58,640 nucleotides of DNA. Origin: Deltaproteobacteria bacterium. GTDB lineage: Bacteria > Myxococcota > UBA727 > VGSZ01. Below are positions 16,354 through 25,503 of this stretch, one piece after another. A program made the translations under genes and the position numbers. The notes under the pieces are model-generated. The model was given only the letters and a program-made list of their open reading frames with translations, ran no database searches and was not told the DNA's origin. Positions within the stretch are counted from its first letter, which is position 1. Every line of letters begins with the position of its first letter. Where the stretch lies: NCBI GenBank assembly GCA_020850995.1, contig JADZDP010000219.1:1-58640 (forward strand). The letters are read 5' to 3'.

Positions 16354-17624
16354 GTGCGCTCGACAGCCTCGAGCAGGAAGCGCAGCGCCCACGCGGACGC
16401 CATCTCGCGAATGCGCTCGCGCCCGAAGTCGGGCAGGCGCTTCTGGTGCGCGGCCGTCCCCCCGGGGCCGGCGACGCCGAACCACACGAGCCCCACGGGC
16501 TTGTCGGCGCTGCCGCCGCTCGGTCCCGCGATGCCCGTGGTCGAGAGCGCCCAGGTGGCGCCGAGGCGCGCGCGCGCACCCTCCGCCATGGCGCGCGCCA
16601 CCGCTTCGGAGACGGCGCCGTGCTCGTCGAGCATCGTCGTCGGCACCCCAAGGGCGGCGGTCTTCACCTGGTTCGCGTAGGCCACCACGCCGCCCTGCAC
16701 CACCGCCGAGCTGCCCGGCACATCGGTGAGCCGCTTGGCGACGAGCCCACCGGTGCAGCTCTCGGCCACGGCGAGGGTGGCGCCACGCTGCTCGAGCGCG
16801 CGCAGCGCGCGCTCCTCGAGGGGCTCGTCGCCCGCACCATAGACGCTGCCGCCGATGTCGCTGCGCGCGCGCAGCGCCAACTCGTCGGCGCGCGCTGTCG
16901 CGGCATCGCGATCGGCGCCGGTGACGATGACGCGCACCAGGATCTCGGGGAAGGCCGCGCGGTACTGCACGCGCACGTCGGGGTGCTCGCGCTCGAGCGC
17001 GCCGAGCCGCTCACCGACGGCGCTTTCGGAGAGGCCGAGCGAGCGCAGCGTGCGCCGCACCATCACCGAGGGCGCGCCCTGCGCCAGCCGCGCGCGCAGG
17101 CGCGGCACCAGGCGCTCCTCGAGCAGGTGGCGGTACTCGCGCGGCACGCCGGGGAAGGACCAAACCTCGCTGGCGCCGCGCGCGCTCGCAAACGGCGTCA
17201 CGAAGCCGGGCGCGGTGCCCTGGTCGTTGTGGAGCGTCTGCGCGCTCGAGGGCAAGAGGGCCTGGCGCCGGTTGCTCTCGGGCATGGGGATGGCGCGGGC
17301 GGCGAACATCATTCCGATGCGCGCGAAGGCCTCGGCGTCGAAGCGGAGGCCCACGCCGGCGGCCTCGGCGACGCACTCGCCCGTGATGTCGTCGGAGGTG
17401 GGTCCGAGGCCGCCGCTGGTCACCACTACGTCGGCCTCGTCGACGGCAGCGCGCAGGGCCGCGACGATGGCGCTGCGCGCGTCGGGGACGGTGCGCGCGC
17501 CGCACAGCTCGAGGCCGAGCTGGGCCAGCGCGTCGCCCAGGTCGCGGGTGTTGGCGTCGGCCACGCGCCCGTCGAGCAGCTCGTCACCGACGGCCAAGCT
17601 GAAGACGCGCAGCGCGTGCGTCAC
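16350..17624 (-). CDS. cinA: CinA-family protein (NMN amidohydrolase-like)
   Basis: 424 aa, typical for full-length CinA. The N-terminal half (about 1-170) is the molybdopterin-binding-like/COG1058 domain with VTSGGLGPTSDDIT and the SFPGVPREY segment. The C-terminal half (about 255-420) is the amidohydrolase domain with the nucleophile motif AVAESCTGGLVA and the TTGIAGPSGG loop. CinA enzymes remove the amide of nicotinamide mononucleotide and hydrolyse ADP-ribose in pyridine nucleotide recycling. The GTG has GGAGGTGGGGC just upstream and overlaps the stop of pgpA (GTGA). Confidence 0.93.
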   Translation of the reverse strand: MTHALRVFSLAVGDELLDGRVADANTRDLGDALAQLGLELCGARTVPDARSAIVAALRAAVDEADVVVTSGGLGPTSDDITGECVAEAAGVGLRFDAEAFARIGMMFAARAIPMPESNRRQALLPSSAQTLHNDQGTAPGFVTPFASARGASEVWSFPGVPREYRHLLEERLVPRLRARLAQGAPSVMVRRTLRSLGLSESAVGERLGALEREHPDVRVQYRAAFPEILVRVIVTGADRDAATARADELALRARSDIGGSVYGAGDEPLEERALRALEQRGATLAVAESCTGGLVAKRLTDVPGSSAVVQGGVVAYANQVKTAALGVPTTMLDEHGAVSEAVARAMAEGARARLGATWALSTTGIAGPSGGSADKPVGLVWFGVAGPGGTAAHQKRLPDFGRERIREMASAWALRFLLEAVERT

Positions 17625-18130
17625 GCCCCACCTCCGAGCACGCGGGCCTGCACGAACGGCCACACCAGGCGCTCGATGAGCATGAGCGCGCCGAACGCGT
17701 AGCCGGCCGCCACGACGTCGTCGAGCATGACCCCGAAGCCACCCTTGACGCGGCGATCGGCGAGGCTGACGGGCCACGGCTTGGTGATATCGAAGACGCG
17801 AAAGAGCATGGTGCCGAGCAGCAGCGAGCCCCACGTCGACGCCAGCGCCAGCGTGAGCCCCATGCCGACCACCTCGTCGATGACCACGTGCTGCGGGTCT
17901 TGGCGGCCTTCGCCGCGCACCACGGCCTCGGCGGCGACCGTGCCCGCGATGAACAGGGCGAGCGCCAGACCGACCCGCCACCACCAGGCCACGTCGAAGA
18001 GCGCCAGCGGCGCCCACAGGATCAACGACGCGAGCGAGCCCACGGTCCCGGGCGCCTTGGGCGAGAGCCCAGCGCCGAGGAAGGTGCCAACGATGGTGGC
18101 CCAGGCCGGCGCCCGCGCGCGATCGTTCAT
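17621..18130 (-). CDS. pgpA: Phosphatidylglycerophosphatase A
   Basis: 169 aa integral membrane enzyme with four hydrophobic segments. PgpA removes the phosphate from phosphatidylglycerophosphate in phosphatidylglycerol synthesis. Family motifs are present: GLSPKAPGTVGSL near the start, DPQHVVIDEVVGM with the conserved Asp-Glu pair, and FRVFDITKPWPV. It is the first gene of the pgpA-cinA-DUF2505 unit; the pgpA-cinA order is common in other proteobacteria-like genomes. It is divergent from the large beta-helix gene, with 45 bp between. Confidence 0.92.
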   Translation of the reverse strand: MNDRARAPAWATIVGTFLGAGLSPKAPGTVGSLASLILWAPLALFDVAWWWRVGLALALFIAGTVAAEAVVRGEGRQDPQHVVIDEVVGMGLTLALASTWGSLLLGTMLFRVFDITKPWPVSLADRRVKGGFGVMLDDVVAAGYAFGALMLIERLVWPFVQARVLGGGA

Positions 18131-18163
18131 GTGCCTCGCATAGCGCGTCGCGCGCCCTGCGGG

Positions 18164-18169
18164 TACCAT
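18164..18169 (+). promoter_or_regulatory. Candidate -10 of the beta-helix lipoprotein gene
   Basis: TACCAT lies seven bases before the GTG at 18176, so the transcript would be leaderless, as proposed for the M23 gene at 14830. No clear -35 was seen in the short divergent gap with pgpA. Confidence 0.3.
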
Positions 18170-18175
18170 GACCCC

Positions 18176-21100
18176 GTGGCGACGAGGCGTCGGTCGACAA
18201 TGCGCGCGGTGATGACCGGCGTCGGCGCCGCGCTCGCGCTCGCCTGCGGCGCCTGTCCACAGCACGGCACGCTGCCGGACATCGACGGCGGGTCGGAGGC
18301 CGGCATTGGCGGCGTGCTCGCGGTGGCGGGCGCCGACCTTGCGGTGGTCGAGGGGAGCCGCGTCCAGCTCGCCGGCGAGGGCAGCCGATCCCTGTCGGGG
18401 ACGCCGCGGCTGTCGTGGTCGCAGGTGGCCGGCGAGCCTGTGTCGCTCACCAACCCCTCCTCGACGCTGCCCTCGTTCGTGGCGCCGCTCGCGCCCGCTG
18501 TGCTGAGCTTCGAGCTGCGCGCCGAGAGCGGCGACGATGTCAGCACCGATCGCGTCACCGTCGTGGTCGGCACCGTCACTGGTGACGGCCCGGCCTTCGT
18601 GGTGCTGCCCGGTGACCTGAGCGCCGAGCCGGGGAGCACCCACACCTTCAACGTCGGCGTGGCCGGGCAGCCAGCGGGCGCGGTCACGGTGACCACGAGC
18701 GCCTGTCGCGGCGCGCTGGTGGTGGTCGACGGCACCGACGTGACCGTCACCTTGCCTGAGCTCTTGCCCTGCGGGGTTGTGGTCGACGCCATCGACGAGA
18801 ACGGGCGCGGCCTCGCCCCCGCGACGCGCGTCTTCTGGCCGGCCGACACCGCGCTGCCCGCCGAGACACGCCTGTCGGCGGCCCCCTTTCCGCCACCAGG
18901 GAGCGCGGCTTGGCTGTCGTTTGGCACTGACGCCGCGACGCACACGTTCGCCTGGGCCGCCGACGGCGCTACCGACGCGCTCGCCGGCCTGGCCGAGGGT
19001 GATCTCGTGTCGTTCAACGCGCCACGGCGGCGCGCGCGCATGGCCTTCGCCGGCGAAGCGCGCCTGGGCAGCGCCTCGGGCGGCATACGCTTGGCGTTCA
19101 TCGAGGTGACTGACGGCGCCGGCAACGTCGCGCCGCGCGCCTCCGGGGGCAACGACCGTGTCGTGCATCCGCGCGCCCACTTTCGCATCGACACCACGGA
19201 CAGCTTCGACCTCGACGGCGACGCCCTCGTGATGCGTGTGGTGCAGGTGCTCGGCGACGCGGCGACTCCGCAAGCGGCCACCGGTGTGTTCTTGGCGCCG
19301 GCGACCGCGGGAACGCTGCTGTTCCACGTCATCGCCGACGACGGCACGGTGGACTCGGCGCCCGACACGGTCCGCGTCGTCGTGAGCCCCGACACCGAGA
19401 ACTTGCGCCCGACGGTGCCCGTGGCGCCGCGCCGCTTCGTGGCGCCGGGGCAGACCTTCACCGTCGACGGCAGCGTCGCCGAGGATCCGGACTCCGGCGT
19501 GCTGAGCTCGATCACCGTCCGCCAACTCGACGACGATCCCGTGGTGCTGCTCGACGAGCCGGTGGAGCTGCTCGCGACGCTCGTCGCCGGCGCGGCGGGC
19601 GACGTCTATCACTTCGAGATCACTGCGTTTGACGAGCAGGGCCTCGGCGGCACCGGCGTGCAGGAGGTGCGCGTCGAGGAGGCCGGGCCCTTCGTCGATC
19701 CCATCCGCGGCGACGACGCGCTCGGCACCGGCACCGCCGCCGCCCCTTTCCGTACCATCGAGGGCGCGCTGGTCACGGCTATCAACCACGAGCTCGCCGA
19801 GCTCGTGCTCGCCGAGGGCGCGCACCTGCCGGCCGACGTGGCACTGCCCAGCGGCCTGTCACTGCGCGGCGGCGTGTACTTCGACGGCGCCGGCTACGCG
19901 GAGGGCGGCGCCGAGACCGTCGTGCCGCTGGTCGGTGCCGGCCTGGCGCTGACCAACGCCGGCGTGTCCGCGGTGCGCCTGCGGCTCGACGACGATGGTG
20001 CCGCCGTGCGCGTGGCTGGAGCGGGGTCACTCGTCGACTGCACTATCGAGCAGTCGCCCGGCACCAGCGGCGGCCCTCTCGTCATCGAGGAGCAGGCCAA
20101 CGTCATTCTGCAACAATCCGTCGTGCAGTCCGCGCTCGCCGCCGGTGACGGCAACGCGGTCGTGAGCGTCGCTGCCGATGCCGCCTTGCGGATCGTCGCG
20201 GGGTCGATCGTCTCCGGCGACGGCGACATCGCGACCGCTATCCGGTGCGACCATGGCACGCTCACGTTGGAGGGCGCCTCGGTCACCGGCGGGGCGTTGG
20301 CCGACGATGCCCGCGGCGTCGACGCACAGCGCTGCAACGTCGAGCTCGCTGGCGCCACGGTGGTGGGAGGCGCTGGCCTGGCTGTGGTCGGCCTGGCGGC
20401 CTCGAACTCCGTCGTCACCGTCGACGACGCTAGCGACGTAGTGGCCACCACATCGATCAGCGACAGCGCCACGGCAGTACAACTCGTGGGCGCCAGCGGC
20501 AGCGCGCTGTTGGGCGGACGCCTGCGCGCGGCCGATGACGGCATCGCCACCGCGGCGGCGAGCGCCATCGAGTGCGCCGGCGGGACCCTCGCGCTCGCCG
20601 ACGCAACCGTGACCGCCACTGGCGAGGGTGCCCGTGGTGTGGTCTTGAACGGCACATCCATGAGCGCGACCGACACCACCGTCACCGTGTCCGGCACCGA
20701 CACCGTCGGGTTCGACCTCGCTGGCGTCGACAACATCTCGCTCACGCGCGTCACTATCGATGCCAGCAACGGCGTGCAGGGCGGCGCGAGCTTCGTCGCT
20801 GTCACCGATTGCGTGGTGACGGCTGTCGATGCCGCGTGCGACGTGCCGGACGGCACCGTGGTGGTCGCTGGTGGTTCGCTCGTGTCCATCGGCGCGGGAG
20901 CGGCGGCGGCCCTGATCGCTCGCGGCGCCACCCTCCGCGACACCGAGGTGCGTGCCACCGGAGCGACGGCCGAGGCCGTTCGACTCGCTGCTGCGGCATC
21001 ACTCGTGGAGCGCAGCGTGGTCGCTGCCACTGGCGTCGACGGCGCTGCCCTCGCCCATCAAGGAACCCTGGTGATCACGTCGTCGTTCATCACCGGTGCC

Positions 21101-21535
21101 GGGGTCGCTGCCCTGCGCAGCTCGGGGCCGGTCACGCTGAAGAACGCCACGCTGATCTCCGACACCGACGGCGTCGCGGTCGAAGCCGGCGGCTCCCTGG
21201 TGATCGTCAGCTCGGCTGTTTTCGGCGACCCGTGCCTGCGCACGCTCGGCGCGGCGCCGTGGCTCTCGAGCAGCGCGGCGGCGTTCGACGACGTGGGGAC
21301 CTTCGTTGTGGTCGGCGCCGAGCAGGTCACCACCGTCCAACGACTGGCCGAGCTCGGCTGCGCCGATTGCCTGGTGGTGCCGGCGGACCTGGTCGATGGC
21401 GCCGGCCACCTCAACAGCGGTGTCAATGCGCTCGTTGACGCCGGCGACCGAGACGACTTCGCCGCCGATGACATTGACGGTGACGTCCGTCCGCAGGGCG
21501 CCGCGCCCGACATTGGCTGCGACGAGCGCCTGTAA
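18176..21535 (+). CDS. Large lipoprotein with PKD-like and beta-helix domains
   Basis: 1119 aa from the GTG at 18176; an in-frame ATG at 18200 is the alternative. Both give a signal ending ALACGAC, so a lipoprotein is expected; the longer form has a better RRR n-region. Residues about 45-510 hold PKD/REJ-like beta domains (VAGADLAVVEGSRVQLAG, then LRPTVPVAPRRFVAPGQTF). From about 515 a right-handed beta-helix begins with GDDALGTGTAAAPFRTIEGA, as in DUF1565 proteins, and runs for about 25 short repeats rich in Thr, Val and Asp. The C-terminus (DIDGDVRPQGAAPDIGCDE) is the choice-of-anchor Q motif. Likely a surface-exposed structural or polysaccharide-binding protein. Confidence 0.85.
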   Translation: MATRRRSTMRAVMTGVGAALALACGACPQHGTLPDIDGGSEAGIGGVLAVAGADLAVVEGSRVQLAGEGSRSLSGTPRLSWSQVAGEPVSLTNPSSTLPSFVAPLAPAVLSFELRAESGDDVSTDRVTVVVGTVTGDGPAFVVLPGDLSAEPGSTHTFNVGVAGQPAGAVTVTTSACRGALVVVDGTDVTVTLPELLPCGVVVDAIDENGRGLAPATRVFWPADTALPAETRLSAAPFPPPGSAAWLSFGTDAATHTFAWAADGATDALAGLAEGDLVSFNAPRRRARMAFAGEARLGSASGGIRLAFIEVTDGAGNVAPRASGGNDRVVHPRAHFRIDTTDSFDLDGDALVMRVVQVLGDAATPQAATGVFLAPATAGTLLFHVIADDGTVDSAPDTVRVVVSPDTENLRPTVPVAPRRFVAPGQTFTVDGSVAEDPDSGVLSSITVRQLDDDPVVLLDEPVELLATLVAGAAGDVYHFEITAFDEQGLGGTGVQEVRVEEAGPFVDPIRGDDALGTGTAAAPFRTIEGALVTAINHELAELVLAEGAHLPADVALPSGLSLRGGVYFDGAGYAEGGAETVVPLVGAGLALTNAGVSAVRLRLDDDGAAVRVAGAGSLVDCTIEQSPGTSGGPLVIEEQANVILQQSVVQSALAAGDGNAVVSVAADAALRIVAGSIVSGDGDIATAIRCDHGTLTLEGASVTGGALADDARGVDAQRCNVELAGATVVGGAGLAVVGLAASNSVVTVDDASDVVATTSISDSATAVQLVGASGSALLGGRLRAADDGIATAAASAIECAGGTLALADATVTATGEGARGVVLNGTSMSATDTTVTVSGTDTVGFDLAGVDNISLTRVTIDASNGVQGGASFVAVTDCVVTAVDAACDVPDGTVVVAGGSLVSIGAGAAAALIARGATLRDTEVRATGATAEAVRLAAAASLVERSVVAATGVDGAALAHQGTLVITSSFITGAGVAALRSSGPVTLKNATLISDTDGVAVEAGGSLVIVSSAVFGDPCLRTLGAAPWLSSSAAAFDDVGTFVVVGAEQVTTVQRLAELGCADCLVVPADLVDGAGHLNSGVNALVDAGDRDDFAADDIDGDVRPQGAAPDIGCDERL

Positions 21536-21571
21536 GGGCCCTCGAGAAGACTCCGGAGCGGGAAGAACGAA

Positions 21572-21602
21572 GCGGCCCTCGATCACCTGGATCGAGGGCC
21601 GC
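21572..21602. terminator. Perfect 13-bp hairpin between convergent genes
   Basis: GCGGCCCTCGATC (21572-21584) pairs perfectly with GATCGAGGGCCGC (21590-21602) around the 5-nt loop ACCTG. It sits between the stop of the beta-helix gene and the end of ftsZ. Read on the minus strand it is followed by the T-rich stretch TTCGTTCTTCCC, so it best terminates the dcw operon, and may work in both directions. Confidence 0.75.
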
Positions 21603-21685
21603 GTCGCCACTTCCACGAACAACTGAATAACGAACTGAAACGCACGCTAGCAATGGTGCCCGGTCGGCCACAAGGAGGGCGCGCC

Positions 21686-23170
21686 CTACTCTGCGTTGCG
21701 CCGGAGGAACGCGGGGATGTCGTACTCGTCGTCTTCGCCCAGGGCTGCCGTCATGGCGAGCACCGCCTCACGGTGCACGCTGCGCTGGCGACGCGGGTGT
21801 TCGTCCTCAACGGGAGGGAGCATCGCGATGCCGCCCCGACGAGGAGTCGGGTGAGCGACCGGCGCAACCGAGGCCACCACCGCCGCCGGTACCGGCTCGA
21901 GGCTGGCGTGGGGCGGTGCCGCCAGGAGCGACGCTGCCTGGGCGCGGGTGGTGATCAGCAGCTCCGGCTGCTCCGCGATCGCCTCGTCCAGCGCGGTCGC
22001 CATGGGCCCAACCGCGAGCGGCGGGGGATCCGCCATCGGCTCGGGCTCTGGCGCCGGCGCCGACAGGGGCAGTTCCGCCTGCGGCAGCGGGCCACGCATG
22101 TTCTTGCCGTCGCGCCAGCCGTTGCGAATGTACGTGGGTACATCGGGATCGGTGCGCTGCTGTGCCGCCGGAGGGGCAACCGCCGCGTGGTGCGCCTGTT
22201 CCGCCTCGCGGCGTGCGCGCTCGAAGCCGGTGGCGATGACCGTAATGGCGACGTCCTCGCCCATGGCCTCATCAACGACGTAGCCGAAGATGATGTTCGC
22301 GTCCTCGTGGGCTGCCTCGGTGATGAGCGCGATGGCCGAGTTCACTTCGTGCAGCGTGAGGCTGGGCCCGCCGGTGACGTTGACCAGAATGCCCGTGGCG
22401 CCGTCGACGCTGACCTCCTCGAGCAACGGGCTCGAGATGGCGGCGTTGGCGGCGTCGAGCGCGCGGCGCTCACCGCTGCCGCGCCCGATGCCCATCAGCG
22501 CCAAGCCCTGCGCGCTCATGACGCTGACGGCGTCGGCGAAGTCGACGTTGATGACGCCTTGTTGCGTGATGATGTCGGAGATGCCCTTGACGGCGTTGAA
22601 CAGCACCTGGTCCGCGAGCTTGAACGAGTCGAGCATCGTGGTGTCGGGGCTGCACAGCTGCAACAAGCGGTCGTTCGGTACGATGATGAGCGTGTCGACC
22701 GCAGCCTTGAGCGCCTCGATACCGCGCTCTGCCTGCTTCTTGCGCCGGTTGCCCTCGAAGGCGAAGGGCCGCGTCACCACACCAACCGTGAGCGCCCCCT
22801 GGCGGCGCGCCACGTCGGCGATGATGGGCGCCGCCCCCGTGCCGGTACCACCGCCCATGCCCGCCGCGACGAACACCATGTCGGCGCCGTGCAGCAGCTC
22901 CTCGATGCGGTCGATGCTCTCCTTGGCGGCGCCGGCACCGACGTCGGGCTTGGCGCCCGCGCCGAGCCCCTTGGTGCTGCCTTGCCCGAGCTGCAGCTTC
23001 AAGGCTGCGTGGTTCATCTCGAGCGCCTGCACATCGGTGTTGGCGGCCAAGAACTCGACACCGGCGATCCCTCGGTCGATCATGTTGTTGATGGCGTTGC
23101 CACCACCGCCACCCACGCCGATCACCTTGATGCGCGGGCCCGTCTGCCTGTTGTCCTCGAATTCGATCAT
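21686..23170 (-). CDS. ftsZ: Cell division protein FtsZ
   Basis: 494 aa tubulin-like GTPase that forms the division ring at mid-cell. The GTP-binding signature GGGTGTG is at residues 106-112, and the T7 synergy loop region (NVDFADAVSVMS) is present. The core ends near residue 320 and is followed by a long variable linker of about 155 residues, rich in Ala, Pro and Glu. The conserved C-terminal peptide (EYDIPAFLRR) that binds FtsA is intact at the very end. The linker is longer than the usual 50-100 residues. Last gene of the dcw cluster, 81 bp after ftsA; GGAG precedes the ATG. Confidence 0.98.
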   Translation of the reverse strand: MIEFEDNRQTGPRIKVIGVGGGGGNAINNMIDRGIAGVEFLAANTDVQALEMNHAALKLQLGQGSTKGLGAGAKPDVGAGAAKESIDRIEELLHGADMVFVAAGMGGGTGTGAAPIIADVARRQGALTVGVVTRPFAFEGNRRKKQAERGIEALKAAVDTLIIVPNDRLLQLCSPDTTMLDSFKLADQVLFNAVKGISDIITQQGVINVDFADAVSVMSAQGLALMGIGRGSGERRALDAANAAISSPLLEEVSVDGATGILVNVTGGPSLTLHEVNSAIALITEAAHEDANIIFGYVVDEAMGEDVAITVIATGFERARREAEQAHHAAVAPPAAQQRTDPDVPTYIRNGWRDGKNMRGPLPQAELPLSAPAPEPEPMADPPPLAVGPMATALDEAIAEQPELLITTRAQAASLLAAPPHASLEPVPAAVVASVAPVAHPTPRRGGIAMLPPVEDEHPRRQRSVHREAVLAMTAALGEDDEYDIPAFLRRNAE

Positions 23171-23251
23171 GATGGAGCTCCAGAGCTGTGCGGATCGATC
23201 GGCTGACGCGATCGTCCGTCGTGAAGAGTCACAGAGGCGAGAAGAAGGGGC

Positions 23252-24493
23252 TCAGAGGACGTCCTCCAGCCAAGCGCTCATGCGCTTCTTGACCTTGGTG
23301 TAGATGTTCTCGTCGCGCGCCCGGAAGTAGCGAGGATCGTGCATCTGTTGCGCGCCGTAGACGAGCAAGCCGACACCTGTCGCGTACATCGGGCTCTTCA
23401 CTACATCGACCAAGCCACCGATGTTCTGGGGTGTCCCCAGACGCACCGGCAACCCGATGACCTCCTCCGCCACCTCGGCCATGCCGGGCAGGAGCGATGC
23501 CCCGCCGGTGAGCACCACACCCGAGGCGAGCAGCTCGGTCAGCTTCATCTTCTCTATCTCGCGTTGCACCAACTCGAAGATCTCGACGACACGTGGCTCG
23601 AGGATGTCGCCCAGAATTTGACGAGACAGCTCGCGCGCCTTGCGCCCGCCGATGGACGGCACCTCGATGGTCTCGTTGGCCTTGATGGTCTTGGTCGAGG
23701 CGCAGCCCCACCTCTTCTTGATGGTCTCCGCTTCCTCCTGCGGCGTGCGCAAGCCCACCGCGATGTCATTGGTCATGTGCTGGCCGCCGATGGCCACCAC
23801 GCTGGTGTGCTGGATGCTGCCCCCGTGGAAGATGGCGATGTCGGTGGTGCCACCACCGATGTCGACCAAGGCCACGCCGAGCTCTTTCTCGTCCTCGGAC
23901 AACACCGCCAGCGCGCTGGCCAGTTGCTCGAGCACGATATCCGACACGTTGAGCGCGCACTTCTGCGCGCACTTGACGATGTTCTGTGCGCTCGTGACCG
24001 CGCCCGTCACGATGTGGACCTTCGACTCCAAGCGCACGCCCGACATGCCGAGCGGCTCGCGGATCCCGTCTTGGTCGTCGATGATGAACTCCTGCGGCAG
24101 GATGTGGATGACCTCGCGATCCACGGGGATAGCCACGGCCTTGGCCGCGTCGATGACCCGCTCGATGTCCGCCTCGGTGACCTCACGTTCCTTTACTGCG
24201 ACGATACCGTGACTATTGAACCCTCGAATGTGCCCGCCGGCGATGCCGGCGTACACGGAGTCGATCTCACAGCCCGCCATCAGCTCCGCCTCTTCCACGG
24301 CACGCTTGATGGAGCCCACGGTCGACTCGATGTTGATGACGCAGCCCTTGCGCAGCCCCTTCGACGGTGCTGTGCCGATACCGACGATGTCGACGCCCTC
24401 GGGCGTGACCTCGCCGACGATTGCGCAGATCTTCGTGGTGCCGATATCCAGGCCAACCACGAGGTTCTCGCGCCGCGGAACCCTCTTTGCCAT
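23252..24493 (-). CDS. ftsA: Cell division protein FtsA
   Basis: 413 aa actin-like ATPase that links FtsZ to the membrane. Phosphate 1 motif VVGLDIGTTKICAIV is at the start, phosphate 2 is ALVDIGGGTTDIAIF, and the adenosine motif VVLTGGASLLPGM comes later. The 1C subdomain specific to FtsA lies between about residues 85 and 165. The C-terminus is a short helix (KKRMSAWLEDVL) that fits the membrane-targeting amphipathic helix. AGGAGG precedes the ATG. It follows ftsQ by 62 bp. Confidence 0.97.
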   Translation of the reverse strand: MAKRVPRRENLVVGLDIGTTKICAIVGEVTPEGVDIVGIGTAPSKGLRKGCVINIESTVGSIKRAVEEAELMAGCEIDSVYAGIAGGHIRGFNSHGIVAVKEREVTEADIERVIDAAKAVAIPVDREVIHILPQEFIIDDQDGIREPLGMSGVRLESKVHIVTGAVTSAQNIVKCAQKCALNVSDIVLEQLASALAVLSEDEKELGVALVDIGGGTTDIAIFHGGSIQHTSVVAIGGQHMTNDIAVGLRTPQEEAETIKKRWGCASTKTIKANETIEVPSIGGRKARELSRQILGDILEPRVVEIFELVQREIEKMKLTELLASGVVLTGGASLLPGMAEVAEEVIGLPVRLGTPQNIGGLVDVVKSPMYATGVGLLVYGAQQMHDPRYFRARDENIYTKVKKRMSAWLEDVL

Positions 24494-24555
24494 CCGTCCT
24501 CCTGCGATCCCCGCTCTCGCGAAGACCGCGAAAACCCCGCTCTCGCGGGACCTCT

Positions 24556-25503
24556 CTAACCACCGGACGGAGGCGTCTCCGCCACCGTCCGGAGACGAAC
24601 CGCCGCCCTCTCGGGCCGACGGTCGTCGTCGAGATGAATGAAGCTCGCGCGCGCCCCTGCCGAAGCGAGGCGACGCAGCACGGCGTCGAGCCGGCCGAGC
24701 TTGTCGAGGAACTGGGTCTCGGACGCATCGTCACCGACGCGAACCCGCAGGCCGTCCTCGAGCACCAGCTCGAAGCCGACGCCCGGGACGAACGCGATCT
24801 CTGCCAGCGCCCCGCCAGGGCGCCCTGCGCGCGCGTGCGCATCGAGTCGGAACAGCGCGCCGCGCACGACCTCGTCTGCGCCGCCGTCGGCGATGTCACT
24901 CGCCGGGATGCCGGTGATGATCGGCAGGTCGAGGCCGTCGCCGGCGCGAGCGCTCTTCATGATGTTGCCGTCGCGATCCACCAGGTACAGCTCTCCTGCA
25001 GCCACCGCGGCCATGGGGATTCGCTGCTCCACATCGATCACCACGGCGTCGGGGGGCACGCGCCGCACGGCCGCGCGCGCGACGAAGGGGTGCTGCGCGA
25101 CACGCGCCGCCACGTCCGTCGCGTCGATGCTGAGCAAGGGCGTGCCGAGGGGCAGCGCCGCGTACGCGAGTACCTCGTCGACGCGGGGACCGTCGGCGCC
25201 GTGAACCGTCACGGTCTTGAGCGGGAGCAGCTCGCTGTTTTCCAACAGTGAGGCCAGCTTGACGACAGCGAGCGCAGACAATGCGGCCAGCCCGAGCAGA
25301 CCGGCGCCACGCACCGCCCTGCCCCATGCCAGGCGCGCCGGCAGCATCGACGTGCGGCGCCGCTCGCCCGTGCGCTCTCGCGCCGCATGGCTGCCGGTGA
25401 CCGCGCGCTCGGGCGCGCGGCCAAGGCGCCACGGCGCACGGCTGAAGCCGCCGAGCTGCGAGCCGCGGCGTCGGTCGGTGGTGGGCAGGCGCTGCGCGGT
25501 CAT
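24556..25503 (-). CDS. ftsQ: Cell division protein FtsQ
   Basis: 315 aa bitopic membrane protein of the divisome. An Arg-rich cytoplasmic tail of about 75 residues is followed by one membrane segment (GAGLLGLAALSALAVV), a POTRA domain (LKTVTVHGADGPRVDEVLAY, then HPFVARAAVRRVPPDAVVI) and the FtsQ C-terminal domain. The ATG overlaps the murB stop (ATGA). Sequence similarity among FtsQ proteins is low, so the identification relies on topology, the POTRA motif and the position between murB and ftsA. Confidence 0.92.
   Translation of the reverse strand: MTAQRLPTTDRRRGSQLGGFSRAPWRLGRAPERAVTGSHAARERTGERRRTSMLPARLAWGRAVRGAGLLGLAALSALAVVKLASLLENSELLPLKTVTVHGADGPRVDEVLAYAALPLGTPLLSIDATDVAARVAQHPFVARAAVRRVPPDAVVIDVEQRIPMAAVAAGELYLVDRDGNIMKSARAGDGLDLPIITGIPASDIADGGADEVVRGALFRLDAHARAGRPGGALAEIAFVPGVGFELVLEDGLRVRVGDDASETQFLDKLGRLDAVLRRLASAGARASFIHLDDDRRPERAAVRLRTVAETPPSGG

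Noticed and set aside
17621..19825. 734-codon minus-strand frame covering pgpA and beyond
   Set aside because: Only the pgpA part (from 18130) is real; the extension is antisense to the beta-helix gene and ignores a good ATG.
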